Shown: piece by piece, positions 15,145-23,443 of the stretch
How the letters are laid out: each line of letters begins with the position of its first letter
Numbering within the stretch: the stretch's first letter is position 1
Source: an uncultured Eubacteriales bacterium
GTDB taxonomy: Bacteria; Bacillota; Clostridia; Christensenellales; CAG-138
Length of the DNA: 64,000 nucleotides
NCBI GenBank assembly: GCA_902801845.1
Contig: CADCJW010000002.1
Span: forward strand, 124,001 to 188,000
Direction: 5' to 3'
Notes under the pieces: generated by a model
Seen by the model: only the letters and a program-made list of their open reading frames with translations
What the model was told of the DNA's origin: nothing
The model's database searches: none
Position numbers and translations under genes: made by a program

Positions 15145-15855
15145 ATGGAGGATATGTTTTCCCGGACCCGGATGCTTTTGGGGGACGCGGCCATGGACCG
15201 GCTCAAAGCGGCCCGGGTGGCCGTGTTCGGCATCGGCGGCGTGGGCGGCCACGCGGTGGAGGCCCTGGCCAGGAGCGGCGTGGGGGCCCTGGACCTTATC
15301 GACAGCGATCGGGTGGCCCTCTCCAACCTGAACCGGCAGATCATCGCCACCCGGGATACCCTGGGGATGCTGAAGGTGGAGGCGGCCAAAGCAAGGGTGC
15401 TGAGCATCAACCCCGACTGCGCCGTGGAGACCTGGCCCGTCTTTTTCCTGCCGGAGACGGCGGACCGATTCGATTTCACCCAATACGATTACGTGATCGA
15501 CGCCATCGACACCGTGGCGGGGAAGCTCCGGCTCATCGAGGCGGCCAAGGCGGCGGGGGTGCCTGTCATCTCCTCCATGGGGGCCGGGAACAAGCTGGAT
15601 GCCACCGCCTTTCGGGTGGCGGACATCAGCGAGACCTCCGTCTGCCCCCTGGCCCGGGTCATGCGCCGGGAGCTGAAGAAGCGGGGCATCGACCATGTGA
15701 AGGTGGTCTTCTCCACGGAGCCGGCCCTGGTGCCCGCTCCCACGGAGGAACACACCGCCCGCCGGTCCACCCCGGGCAGCACCGCCTTCGTGCCGGCGGT
15801 GGCAGGGCTCATTTTGGCCGGGGAAGTGATAAAGGATTTGATTGGAAGCAATTGA
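15145..15855 (+). CDS. tcdA: ThiF/E1-like tRNA threonylcarbamoyladenosine dehydratase
   Basis: 236 residues. The ATP-binding loop FGIGGVGGHAVEALARSG (about 28-45), the Asp-Asn-Arg-Gln block IDSDRVALSNLNRQI and VIDAIDTVAGKL are as in TcdA/CsdL, which cyclises t6A37 of tRNA to ct6A. The C-terminal block STPGSTAFVPAVAGLILAGEVI is also typical. It starts one base after the XdhC-like stop. A related ThiF enzyme of other function cannot be excluded, but the full-length match favours TcdA. Confidence 0.9.
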   Translation: MEDMFSRTRMLLGDAAMDRLKAARVAVFGIGGVGGHAVEALARSGVGALDLIDSDRVALSNLNRQIIATRDTLGMLKVEAAKARVLSINPDCAVETWPVFFLPETADRFDFTQYDYVIDAIDTVAGKLRLIEAAKAAGVPVISSMGAGNKLDATAFRVADISETSVCPLARVMRRELKKRGIDHVKVVFSTEPALVPAPTEEHTARRSTPGSTAFVPAVAGLILAGEVIKDLIGSN

Positions 15856-15987
15856 ACCTTTTCTTGAAAGAAAAGGTTCAACCAAAAGAACTTTACTATG
15901 AGGGCTATGTTGCGCGCATAGCCCTCTTCCCTTCTTAAGCTTTTCTTTTTGGGCGACTTTTTCTTTTCACCGAAAAGAAAAAGTCGC
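15855..15987 (-). repeat. Three-stem 3' element, copy 1
   Basis: Reading from the tldE-like gene (complement): outer stem of GCGACTTTTTCTTTTC and its complement (15953-15987), central stem GAGGGCTATG/CATAGCCCTC (around 15900-15923), distal stem AACCTTTTCTT/AAGAAAAGGTT (15855-15878). The outer stem begins 11 bases after the stop codon at 15999. It also abuts the tcdA stop on the other side. Confidence 0.9.
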
Positions 15988-15998
15988 AAAATCCCAGC

Positions 15999-17267
15999 TT
16001 AACCCGCTACCTCCACGCCTTCGATCTTCACGGCGAAGGGGCCGGTGTAGGTCAGGGTGTCGTAGCCCTCCTTCGAGAACAACAGCTTCCCCTGCTTCTC
16101 GGGCAGGCTCCCGTTGATGGAGCCGCCGGTGAGGATCTCCACGCCCTCGTCGGTGTACAGGTACGCGAGGCGGATCTCGCCGCCGAAATGGCCCGTGAAG
16201 GCGTCCATCTGGAAATCGGAGAAGGACACGGGGCAAAGGCACCCCTTCTGCAGGTCCTGCAGGGCCACGGTGCCGTTCTTGAGGCCCAGCCGCTGATAGT
16301 TGCCCGTGGGCTCGATGCCCAGATACCGACAGAAGCGGTTGGGGCCGTAGATGACCTTCAGCTCGCCGTCCTGGATAAGCGGCCGAGGGGCCATGGGGAT
16401 GCCCTCTTCGGAGTAAGGCGCCATGGGCAGCAGGTTCAGATTCAGCTTCTCCCCCTGCACGTTCGCCCCCTGGACCTGCTTGCCCACGGTCCAGTCGGAA
16501 TACTGGGCGTAGACCATGGCCGCGTGGGCGCGCTCGCCGTAGTACTCCAGGATCGTGGGCACCTGGTCCCCGGAGAGGACCACGCTGTAGGCGCCGGTCT
16601 GGGGACTCTCCTTGGCCGCCGCCCGGTCCCGGACCGCGGCGATGGCTTTTTTCGCCTTCCCGGTGAGGGCCTCGGTATTTAGATCGGCGTAGGCGAACTG
16701 GAAGAACTGCTCCACGTCCTGGGGAACCTTGCACTGGGTCACGAACTCGCCCGTCACCCGATACTGGCTGTAAGAGACATCCGTCCCGGCGCTGGTGAGC
16801 AGGGAGACCCGCTTCTTGACGGCGAAGAACTCCGCGCTGTTGATGAAGGCGTCCTCCTCCGTGTCCGCGGCGAACAGGGCCTGGGCCATGAGCATGGCGT
16901 TGTCCTCCAAGGGCCGGTCGGCCAGGGTGGAGGGCATGTCAACAGGGGCCTCCTTCTTTCCCTCATACAGCTCATAGAAGGGGTTCTTTACGAACTGGGC
17001 GGCGAAGAAAGCGCCTTTGAGCCGCTCCTTGATCTCGTCCAGGGTCAAGCCTTCGAAGATCTGGGCCTGGGAGCTGCCCCGGAACTTCACGCCGTCGGCT
17101 TCAAAGTCCCGGTAAACGGTGACGGCGCAGCGGATCACGCTCTTGATCCGGCGCATGTCCAGGGTCTTCTTGATGAAGAACAGCTCCGCGGAGCGCTCCT
17201 CTATGATCTCGATCTGATATACGGGGATGTCCAACTCCCGCAAAGCTTTCAAAATGATATCGCGCAT
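15999..17267 (-). CDS. TldE/PmbA-like subunit of the TldD/E protease
   Basis: 422 residues of the TldD/PmbA fold without the HExxxH zinc motif of TldD, which marks it as the partner (TldE-like) subunit. In Escherichia coli the TldD/E complex degrades unfolded peptides and matures modified peptides. Blocks seen include TSAGTDVSYSQYRVTGEFV and GGSINGSLPEKQGKLLFS. ATG at 17267 follows GGAGGAG. It lies 12 bases after the tldD stop, so one operon. The three-stem element starts 11 bases after its stop. Confidence 0.88.
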   Translation of the reverse strand: MRDIILKALRELDIPVYQIEIIEERSAELFFIKKTLDMRRIKSVIRCAVTVYRDFEADGVKFRGSSQAQIFEGLTLDEIKERLKGAFFAAQFVKNPFYELYEGKKEAPVDMPSTLADRPLEDNAMLMAQALFAADTEEDAFINSAEFFAVKKRVSLLTSAGTDVSYSQYRVTGEFVTQCKVPQDVEQFFQFAYADLNTEALTGKAKKAIAAVRDRAAAKESPQTGAYSVVLSGDQVPTILEYYGERAHAAMVYAQYSDWTVGKQVQGANVQGEKLNLNLLPMAPYSEEGIPMAPRPLIQDGELKVIYGPNRFCRYLGIEPTGNYQRLGLKNGTVALQDLQKGCLCPVSFSDFQMDAFTGHFGGEIRLAYLYTDEGVEILTGGSINGSLPEKQGKLLFSKEGYDTLTYTGPFAVKIEGVEVAG

Positions 17268-17279
17268 GGTTGCTCCTCC

Positions 17280-18707
17280 TTATCCCAGCCGGATGCGGGC
17301 CTTGATGCAGGGACCGCCGTCGCTGACCTTCACCCATTCCTTCCAACCCTTGCCGCACATGCCCCCGCCTTCCAGATCGAAGTCACGGGAGACCATGGTG
17401 ATGGACTTCAGCAGGTCCGGCACGTAGCCCGTGAGCACGATGGGACTGAAGATACGGCCGGTGAGCTTGCCGTTTTTGATCTCCCGGGCCACGTTCACCA
17501 TGCACTGGATGCCCCAGTTCTTGGGGTCCTCCATGCCGCTGGACGGATTGTCCAGCAAGAAGCCGTCCTCCACGGAGGCGATCATATCCTCCAGGGTGTC
17601 GGTGCCCGGCTCGAAGTAGGTGTTGGTCATGCGGGTGTAGGCCTTCCGCTCGAAGCTCTCCCGGCGGCCGTTGCCCGTGGGGGTCGTGCCCAGGTGCATG
17701 GCGCTCTGGGCGTCGGAAAGGCCCCGCCGCAGGATGCCCTTGTCGATGATGACCGTATCGTGAGCGAGGACGCCCTCATCGTCGAAGAAGTAGGAGCCCG
17801 TGTCCCGCTTCACGGCGGCGCCGTCGTGCATGGTGATGAGAGGAGAAGCCACGTACTCGTTGATAAACTTTTTGGCCTGGGCCCGGTCCTTCACGAACAT
17901 GTCCATCTCCACGCCATGGCCGAAAGCCTCGTGGACGATCATGCCCGTGACGGCGGGGGTGCACACGCACTCGTATTCGCCGGGGACCATGGGCTGGCTG
18001 TCGATGAGCTCCAGGGCGCAGGTGACCGCGTTGTCCAGCTTGGCCCGAAGGGCATCCAGCACCTCGGCCCCGCCCAAGTCGGAAGCGCCGTCATAATAGC
18101 CCACGATGTCGCCGTCCTTGGGGCACATGGCGTAGATGCTGCCGGAGCTCCAAAGGAGGTTCTGCTCCAGATCCCGGTTGGGGGACAGAAAGAGCTTGTG
18201 GATCTCCTGGAACTCGAAGCTGGCGATTGAGTCCAATACCCGTTCGTCCCGGCTCTTGCCCGTTTCCCGGATGTCCGTGAGGGCCGCCAGGATGGCCTCG
18301 TCGCCCTTCTCGTCCGGGTGGATGGCGTACTCGGTGGACTTCAACAGCACCGCGGGCTCGTCGGGGATCTGGCCGTATTCGCTGAGGGTCAGCCCCTTCG
18401 GGAGGCCCGTGAGGGGCATGAGCCGCTCCTCCACCGCGGCGATGATGGCGGGGATGGCGTCCTCGTCGATGTGGGTGAAGGAATACTCCCCGTAGGACTG
18501 GCCGTCGTAGGCCTTCAGAACGAAGCCCCGGCCGGTGAACAGATCGTCCTCCCCGGCGGACACGCCCGAGTTCCCCACCCGGTAATACTTGCTCCTGGTG
18601 TCGGCCGCCAGCACGGACACATAGCCGTACTTCTCGTTCAGCCGCTTCACCAGCGTCTGCAGCAGGGGCTTGGCCGCCTGCAAAAACGCGCTGCGCTGTA
18701 CCTGCAT
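17280..18707 (-). CDS. tldD: TldD-family zinc metalloprotease
   Basis: 475 residues. The zinc-binding motif HEAFGHGVEMD (His-Glu-x3-His, about residue 255) is intact, with the downstream GYFFDDEGV-type and RRESFERKAYTRMTNTYFEPG blocks of TldD. Catalytic subunit of the TldD/E peptidase. Start 18707 is chosen since the AGGAGGT site (18714-18720) is seven bases from it and touches the in-frame ATG at 18713. The reading frame stays open far upstream of this site, but that part is only the antisense of the CobW gene. Confidence 0.92.
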   Translation of the reverse strand: MQVQRSAFLQAAKPLLQTLVKRLNEKYGYVSVLAADTRSKYYRVGNSGVSAGEDDLFTGRGFVLKAYDGQSYGEYSFTHIDEDAIPAIIAAVEERLMPLTGLPKGLTLSEYGQIPDEPAVLLKSTEYAIHPDEKGDEAILAALTDIRETGKSRDERVLDSIASFEFQEIHKLFLSPNRDLEQNLLWSSGSIYAMCPKDGDIVGYYDGASDLGGAEVLDALRAKLDNAVTCALELIDSQPMVPGEYECVCTPAVTGMIVHEAFGHGVEMDMFVKDRAQAKKFINEYVASPLITMHDGAAVKRDTGSYFFDDEGVLAHDTVIIDKGILRRGLSDAQSAMHLGTTPTGNGRRESFERKAYTRMTNTYFEPGTDTLEDMIASVEDGFLLDNPSSGMEDPKNWGIQCMVNVAREIKNGKLTGRIFSPIVLTGYVPDLLKSITMVSRDFDLEGGGMCGKGWKEWVKVSDGGPCIKARIRLG

Positions 18708-18837
18708 TCTCATACCTCCTGTGGCATTTTTATTATCATACCAGCCTTTATCCCAGTTTTCAACAGGCGCGTCCCTTTCGAAACGAATTTGCGCCGGATC
18801 GATTTCAACAAAACGGTGAAGAAGGGTCCGGGAGCCC

Positions 18838-18866
18838 TTGAAATGCCGCATCTTACGGGCTATAAT
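18838..18866 (+). promoter_or_regulatory. Promoter of the CobW gene pair
   Basis: -35 TTGAAA (18838-18843), 17-bp spacer, -10 TATAAT (18861-18866). The Zur-box type was looked for and not recognised. Confidence 0.75.
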
Positions 18867-18896
18867 AAGCTGATTTAGTATGGAGGCAAGAATAAA

Positions 18897-20090
18897 ATGA
18901 CCAAGATAGACATCTTCTCCGGCTTTTTGGGCGCGGGGAAAACCACCCTCATCAAGAAGCTGATCCAGGAAGCGTACCAGGGCGAAAAGCTGGTGCTGAT
19001 CGAGAACGAGTTCGGCGAGATCGGCATCGACGGCGCGTTCATGCAGGACGCAGGCATCCAGGTGAACGAGATGAACTCCGGCTGCATCTGCTGCTCCTTG
19101 GTGGGCGACTTCGGCCGGGCACTGAAGAAGGTCCTCAGCGAGTACGCGCCGGACCGGATCCTCATCGAGCCCTCCGGCGTGGGCAAGCTCTCCGACGTGA
19201 TCGGCGCCGTGGAGCGGATTGACTCCCATGATATCGAGCTCAACGCCTTCACCACCGTGGTGGACGCCAAGAAGGCCAAAGTGTACATGAAGAACTTCGG
19301 CGAGTTCTTCAACAACCAGGTGGAGAGCGCCAACGCCATCGTCCTGAGCCGGACCCAGGACGTGAGCGAGGAGAAGCTCGCCGAGACGCTGGCCCTCCTT
19401 CGGGAGCACAACCCCAGCGCGGTCATCATCACCACCCCCTGGAGCGAGCTCTCCGGCAAGACCATCCTTTCTGCCATGGAGCGGAAGGACACCCTGGAAG
19501 CGGCCCTGAAGGAGCTTTCCGAGATGGCCCGCAAGGAGGAGGAAGAGGAGGAGCACGAGCACCATCACCATCATCACCATCATGACGAGGACGGGGAGTG
19601 CGACGATCCCGAGTGCGAGTGCCACCACCATCACCACGACGATGACGATGAGGACGAGGAGCATGAGCACCACCACCATCATCACCATCATGACGAGGAC
19701 GAGGAGTGCGACGATCCCGAATGCGAGTGCCACCACCATCACCACGACGACGAGGATGAGGACGAGGAGCACGAGCACCACCATCATCACCATCACCACC
19801 ACGGCCACGACGCCGACGAGGTGTTCACCAGCTGGGGCGTGGAGACGGCCAACAAATACAGCCGGGACGAGATCGAAGGCATCTTGAAGAAGCTGGACGA
19901 CGCGGCGGCTTACGGCGCCATCCTCCGGGCCAAGGGCGTGGTCCCCGGCGTCGACGGGCAGTGGATCCATTACGACTACGTGCCCGAGGAGCAGGACGTG
20001 CGCACGGGTCCCGCCGCCTTCACGGGCCGGATCTGCGTCATCGGGTCCAAGCTGAACGAGGACGCCCTCAGGGCCCTGTTCCGGGTGTAA
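18897..20090 (+). CDS. CobW-family (COG0523) GTPase metallochaperone with His-rich repeats
   Basis: 397 residues. Walker A GFLGAGKTT (9-17), the metal motif Cys63-Ile-Cys65-Cys66, and the G4-like SRTQD (NKxD variant). Residues about 215-305 are a low-complexity insert of three His/Asp/Glu/Cys repeats, each with an octahistidine run and two Cys-x3-Cys-x-Cys-like clusters. The C-terminal CobW_C domain follows (YGAILRAKGVVP). COG0523 GTPases deliver Zn, Co or Ni to client enzymes; the metal here is unknown, though the His/Cys load suggests Zn or Ni. A second CobW gene follows after three bases. Confidence 0.93.
   Translation: MTKIDIFSGFLGAGKTTLIKKLIQEAYQGEKLVLIENEFGEIGIDGAFMQDAGIQVNEMNSGCICCSLVGDFGRALKKVLSEYAPDRILIEPSGVGKLSDVIGAVERIDSHDIELNAFTTVVDAKKAKVYMKNFGEFFNNQVESANAIVLSRTQDVSEEKLAETLALLREHNPSAVIITTPWSELSGKTILSAMERKDTLEAALKELSEMARKEEEEEEHEHHHHHHHHDEDGECDDPECECHHHHHDDDDEDEEHEHHHHHHHHDEDEECDDPECECHHHHHDDEDEDEEHEHHHHHHHHHGHDADEVFTSWGVETANKYSRDEIEGILKKLDDAAAYGAILRAKGVVPGVDGQWIHYDYVPEEQDVRTGPAAFTGRICVIGSKLNEDALRALFRV
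19554..19805 (+). repeat. 108-bp in-frame tandem repeat coding the His/Cys-rich insert
   Basis: Unit boundaries at 19554, 19662 and 19770 are exactly 108 bp apart (36 codons); two full units and a partial third. Synonymous differences between units show it is not a recent exact duplication. Confidence 0.92.
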
Positions 20091-20093
20091 GCT

Positions 20094-21041
20094 ATGGAAG
20101 ACATCCCCGTATTCCTGTTCACGGGCTTTTTGGACGCAGGCAAGACCAGCTTCATCGAAAGCCTGCTGGAGGACAAGGAGTTCAACAACGGCCAGCCCAC
20201 GTTGGTGATCCAGTGCGAGGAGGGCGAGGAGGAGCTCGCCCCGGACCGGTTCCCCAAGAAGGGGAAGGTGTCCATCGTCACCATCGACTCCGAGGACCGG
20301 CTCACGGAGGGACATCTTTTGGCCCTGACGAAGCAGTATAAGCCCGCCCGGATCATCGTGGAATACAACGGCATGTGGCTCAACAACAGCCTCTTCCAGG
20401 CGCTGCCGGAGAGCTGGTCCATCGCCGGGGAGACCCTGTTCTTCGACAGCACCACCTTCGCCGTGTACAACGCCAACATGCGGCAGCTGGTGGTGGATAA
20501 GCTGAGGACCGCGGAGCTGGTGCTCTTTAACCGGGTCACTGAGGAGACGGACAAGATGGCCCTCCACAAGATCGTCCGGGCCATCACCCGCCAGGCGGAC
20601 ATCGCCTATTCCTACGACAGCGGGAAGACCGAGTACGACGAGATCGTGGACCCGCTGCCCTTCGACGTGGACGCGCCCATCGTGAAGGTGGAGGATAAGG
20701 ACTATGCCCTCTTCTACCAGGATCTGGTGGAGGATTTCAAGAAATACCACGGGAAGGTGGTGGAGTTCACCGCCCTGGTGGCCCGGAACAACCGGATGCC
20801 CAAGGATACCTTCGTAGCCGGGCGGCAGCTCATGCAGTGCTGCGCCGCGGATATCCAGTTCGCCGCCTTCGCCTTCAAGTACGACAACGCCGCCAGCCTC
20901 CAGAACCAGGGCTGGTACAAGGTGACCGCCAAGATCGAGGTCCGCTACTCCGCCATCTACGGCAAGAAGGGGCCCGTGTTCAACACCCTGGCCATTGAGC
21001 CCTGGCAGGAACCCGAGGAGCCCGTGGCGACGTTTTATTGA
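20094..21041 (+). CDS. CobW-family GTPase fused to a YcgQ-like (TIGR03943) C-terminal domain
   Basis: 315 residues. Residues about 1-190 are a shorter P47K/CobW GTPase (Walker A GFLDAGKTS, residues 10-18; the CxCC motif is replaced by IQCEEGEEE). Residues about 215-315 (FVAGRQLMQCCAADIQFAAF, GWYKVTAKIEV, ending EPEEPVATFY) closely resemble the C-terminal half of YcgQ/TIGR03943 proteins, which pair with YcgR permeases. It is likely to act in metal handling with the GTPase upstream; no permease gene is next to it. The three-stem element begins 13 bases after its stop. Confidence 0.85.
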   Translation: MEDIPVFLFTGFLDAGKTSFIESLLEDKEFNNGQPTLVIQCEEGEEELAPDRFPKKGKVSIVTIDSEDRLTEGHLLALTKQYKPARIIVEYNGMWLNNSLFQALPESWSIAGETLFFDSTTFAVYNANMRQLVVDKLRTAELVLFNRVTEETDKMALHKIVRAITRQADIAYSYDSGKTEYDEIVDPLPFDVDAPIVKVEDKDYALFYQDLVEDFKKYHGKVVEFTALVARNNRMPKDTFVAGRQLMQCCAADIQFAAFAFKYDNAASLQNQGWYKVTAKIEVRYSAIYGKKGPVFNTLAIEPWQEPEEPVATFY

Positions 21042-21054
21042 TGGGTTTTGTTTT

Positions 21055-21188
21055 GCCGCTTTTTCTTTTCAGGTGAAAAGAAAAAGCGGCGCAAAAAGAA
21101 AAGCCCATTGGGACAATAGGGCAGGTTTGAAAACAGTTTGTCCCGAATAAAGTTCTTTGGGTGCAGCCTTTCTTTCAAGAAAGGCTGC
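21055..21188 (+). repeat. Three-stem 3' element, copy 2
   Basis: Outer stem GCCGCTTTTTCTTTTC and complement (21055-21090), central stem TTGGGACAA-type arms (GGGACAA near 21110, TTGTCCC near 21137-21143), distal stem GCAGCCTTTC/GAAAGGCTGC (21163-21188), then ATGTTTTTATTC. It follows the second CobW gene by 13 bases. Confidence 0.92.
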
Positions 21189-21247
21189 ATGTTTTTATTC
21201 AAAACCGCTCAAAATAGGGACATGAAGAACGCAAGACGAGGTGACAG

Positions 21248-21781
21248 ATGAAGGCGACCGGGATCGTGAGAAGGATAGACGAGCTGGGGCGGATCGTGAT
21301 CCCCAAGGAGATACGGCGGACGCTCCGCATACAGGAGAGCGACCCCATGGAGATCTACATGGGGGACGACGGCTGCATCCAGCTGAAAAAGTACTCCTCC
21401 GTGGGCGGGCTCAAGGACGTGGCGGAGGAATACGTCCAGGCGCTGAACGGGGCCTTCGGGCTCACGGCGGCAGTGACGGACAAGGAGAACTGCGTGGCGG
21501 CGGCGGGCCGGCAGCGGCGGTGGCTCCTGGACAAGCCCCTGCTGGACGCTATGCGGCGGCGGCTGTTGGGCCGGCAGATCATCGAGGAGAAGAACGCCCT
21601 TTTGGCCCAGGGGCAGGAGGTCCCCTTCTCCGCCCTGCTGGGGGTGCCCATCCTGCTGGAGGGGGATTGCGTGGGCGGCGTGTTCCTTTTGAGCGCGGAG
21701 GGCGGCCCGGCCATCACGGACGCGGCGCTCCAGAGCCTCAAGACCGGGGCGCTGTATCTGGGAAAGCTGCTGAGCGTATAG
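21248..21781 (+). CDS. spoVT: Stage V sporulation protein T (AbrB-family regulator)
   Basis: 177 residues, the SpoVT length. Residues 1-50 are the AbrB swapped-hairpin DNA-binding domain (GIVRRIDELGRIVIPKEIRRTLRI) and about 60-177 a GAF-like domain. SpoVT tunes late forespore sigma-G genes in the spore. ATG at 21248 has only a GAGGTGAC site nearby, consistent with AGACGAGGTGACAG. It stands alone between the three-stem element and its own terminator. Confidence 0.93.
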   Translation: MKATGIVRRIDELGRIVIPKEIRRTLRIQESDPMEIYMGDDGCIQLKKYSSVGGLKDVAEEYVQALNGAFGLTAAVTDKENCVAAAGRQRRWLLDKPLLDAMRRRLLGRQIIEEKNALLAQGQEVPFSALLGVPILLEGDCVGGVFLLSAEGGPAITDAALQSLKTGALYLGKLLSV

Positions 21782-21785
21782 GAAA

Positions 21786-21818
21786 AGCCCCGCGGTAAGA
21801 AGCCGCGGGGCTGTTTTT
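21786..21818 (+). terminator. spoVT terminator
   Basis: AGCCCCGCGG (21786-21795) and CCGCGGGGCT (21803-21812), perfect 10-bp stem, then GTTTTT. Confidence 0.93.
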
Positions 21819-21827
21819 ATATGCCGT

Positions 21828-23357
21828 TTACCACTCCAGAGAGAACTCCTCGCCGGTGACGGTGTTCACGTAGAGGGCGTCGGCGCCCCAGCCGCAGATG
21901 TCGATCCGCTCGGCGGCAAAGTGCTGGATCTCCGTGAGCCTGCCGCCCGCGAAAAAGAACTCGTACCAGCGGCCGTCCGTCATATAGGCGTCGATGGTGC
22001 AGTAGTTCCCGTCGTAGACCGCGTTCACGTCCACGCTCTTCACGTTCTCCTGGCCCCAGGTCTGCTCCGCCACATACTGTACGTAATGGATGTACTCCTC
22101 GCCGCCCATATGGTCGTAGTCGATGCCGATTAGCTTCAGGTCGTCGTCCGGGTTATAGAGCTCGTCGCACTGGGCCCGGACGATGTAGCCGGACTTGGCG
22201 GCGATGTCCATGTCCACGAGATCGTCCTTGTGGATGTGATAGTAGTTCTCCCGGTAGCCGGATTTATCGAGGAAGTAGGTGATCTCCCAATCCTTCAGAT
22301 TATAGTCCAGCTCCTCCGTGCCCGTGCCCTCGGCCTCCCGACGCTCGGCGGCCCGGCCGTTGGCGGCGGAGAGGAACTGGCGATACATGAGCACCACCTG
22401 GTCCACGGTCATGTCGCCCTCGGCCGGCTCCTTGGGGTTGCCCTGCTCAAAGTCCTCCGGAGCCACCAGGTGCACCACCTCGGGGCTGTGGCGGATGTCC
22501 GCCTGGAAGCAGACCCCCTCCTGCATGCTGTACCGGTCCTGATGGACCTGGATACCGTGGAGGGTGTTCATGGTGTAGGCGAGGGTGATCCAGCGGCCGT
22601 CGCTGAGCTCGAAGCCGAAGAACCGTTCGATCCACTCCCCCTCGTGCCCATGACGGCTGCCGCCCTGGTTCTCCACCCCCTTGCCCAGGGTGGTGCCCAA
22701 ATACTCCGCCACTTCCTTGGCGTCCTCCTTCTCGTGGACGGCTGCGGTGGCCGGGAACTTGGCGTTGTCCGCCAGCAGCAGGCCCAGATCCTTCTCCGCC
22801 AGCACGCAGACGAAGTCGTTGTTGGTGCCTGTGACCCTGAGCACGTTCTCCCGATAGCCCGCCTCGTCCTCATAGCGGACCACGGCGGCGTTATCAAAGT
22901 CGTGGTAGTCCCCGCCGTCGTTGAACAGCTGATAGAACACGTCCTTGGCCTTCTTCCGGGCGGCGTCCGTAAGGGCGTCATCCACCGTATCCCCCTCCTT
23001 CCAGGTCTTGGCCTGGTAGGAGTAGGTGTTGGTGATGCGGGGGAAGATGTCCTTATACTTCCACTCCAGATGCAGGATGTCCTCGGACACCAGCTCCGCG
23101 GGCATGGCCGTGGGCGCGAAGGTGGGCATGGGCGTAGGGGTGGGCTCTCCCGTCAGGCCGATGGTGCCGGTCTCCACGGCCCCCTCGGGGGTGGGAGCGG
23201 CGGTGGCCTCCGCCTCGGCGAAGGAGGTGCGGATAAAGGCATCCTGCATCTGGTTCCCTTCAAAGAGGCGCAGCCCGCCCCAGAAGAACACCCCCAGCAC
23301 CAGCACGGCCAGCAGGGTGGCGATCAGCACCTTGTTTTTCATCCAGAATAATTTCAT
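21828..23357 (-). CDS. Membrane-anchored extracellular protein, predicted target of the adjacent two-component system
   Basis: 509 residues. One N-terminal membrane segment (about 10-30; VLIATLLAVLVLGVFFWGGL) followed by a Thr/Pro/Ala-rich stretch and a large extracellular part of unrecognised fold (contains DDALTDAARKKAKDVFYQLF and a C-terminal GRWYEFFFAGGRLTEIQHFA). Start 23357 follows AAGGAG; the upstream in-frame Met is less well placed. It lies 64 bases after the histidine kinase gene and has its own TATACT box with 11-bp-spaced TTACAA repeats, as does the response regulator gene. Function unknown. Confidence 0.8.
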   Translation of the reverse strand: MKLFWMKNKVLIATLLAVLVLGVFFWGGLRLFEGNQMQDAFIRTSFAEAEATAAPTPEGAVETGTIGLTGEPTPTPMPTFAPTAMPAELVSEDILHLEWKYKDIFPRITNTYSYQAKTWKEGDTVDDALTDAARKKAKDVFYQLFNDGGDYHDFDNAAVVRYEDEAGYRENVLRVTGTNNDFVCVLAEKDLGLLLADNAKFPATAAVHEKEDAKEVAEYLGTTLGKGVENQGGSRHGHEGEWIERFFGFELSDGRWITLAYTMNTLHGIQVHQDRYSMQEGVCFQADIRHSPEVVHLVAPEDFEQGNPKEPAEGDMTVDQVVLMYRQFLSAANGRAAERREAEGTGTEELDYNLKDWEITYFLDKSGYRENYYHIHKDDLVDMDIAAKSGYIVRAQCDELYNPDDDLKLIGIDYDHMGGEEYIHYVQYVAEQTWGQENVKSVDVNAVYDGNYCTIDAYMTDGRWYEFFFAGGRLTEIQHFAAERIDICGWGADALYVNTVTGEEFSLEW

Positions 23358-23389
23358 GTGTCTTTGCTCCTTTCTCAAGCTTCGCCCTC

Positions 23390-23443
23390 AGTATAGGGCC
23401 GGACTTGTTATGGAGTATTCATCAACTTGTAAGGGAGTTGTAA
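23390..23443 (-). promoter_or_regulatory. Promoter with TTACAA direct repeats
   Basis: Complement: TTACAA at 23438-23443 and 23427-23432 (11 bp apart), an in-phase TAACAA at 23405-23410, then nine bases and the -10 TATACT (23390-23395). The repeats overlap the 3' end of the histidine kinase gene. The nine-base gap equals that at the response regulator promoter. Confidence 0.75.

Noticed and set aside
15855..15987. Insertion sequence remnant or plain terminator
   Set aside because: No transposase reading frame or target duplication is seen, and three conserved stems exceed what a simple terminator needs; kept as a structured element instead.
19554..19805. CRISPR-like repeat array
   Set aside because: The repeats are contiguous, in frame and 108 bp long with no spacers; they code the His/Cys-rich insert.
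17280..20750. A 1156-codon open frame on the minus strand
   Set aside because: Only the first-listed 475 residues from 18707 match TldD; the upstream part is antisense to the CobW genes and its His-rich region, without ribosome site.
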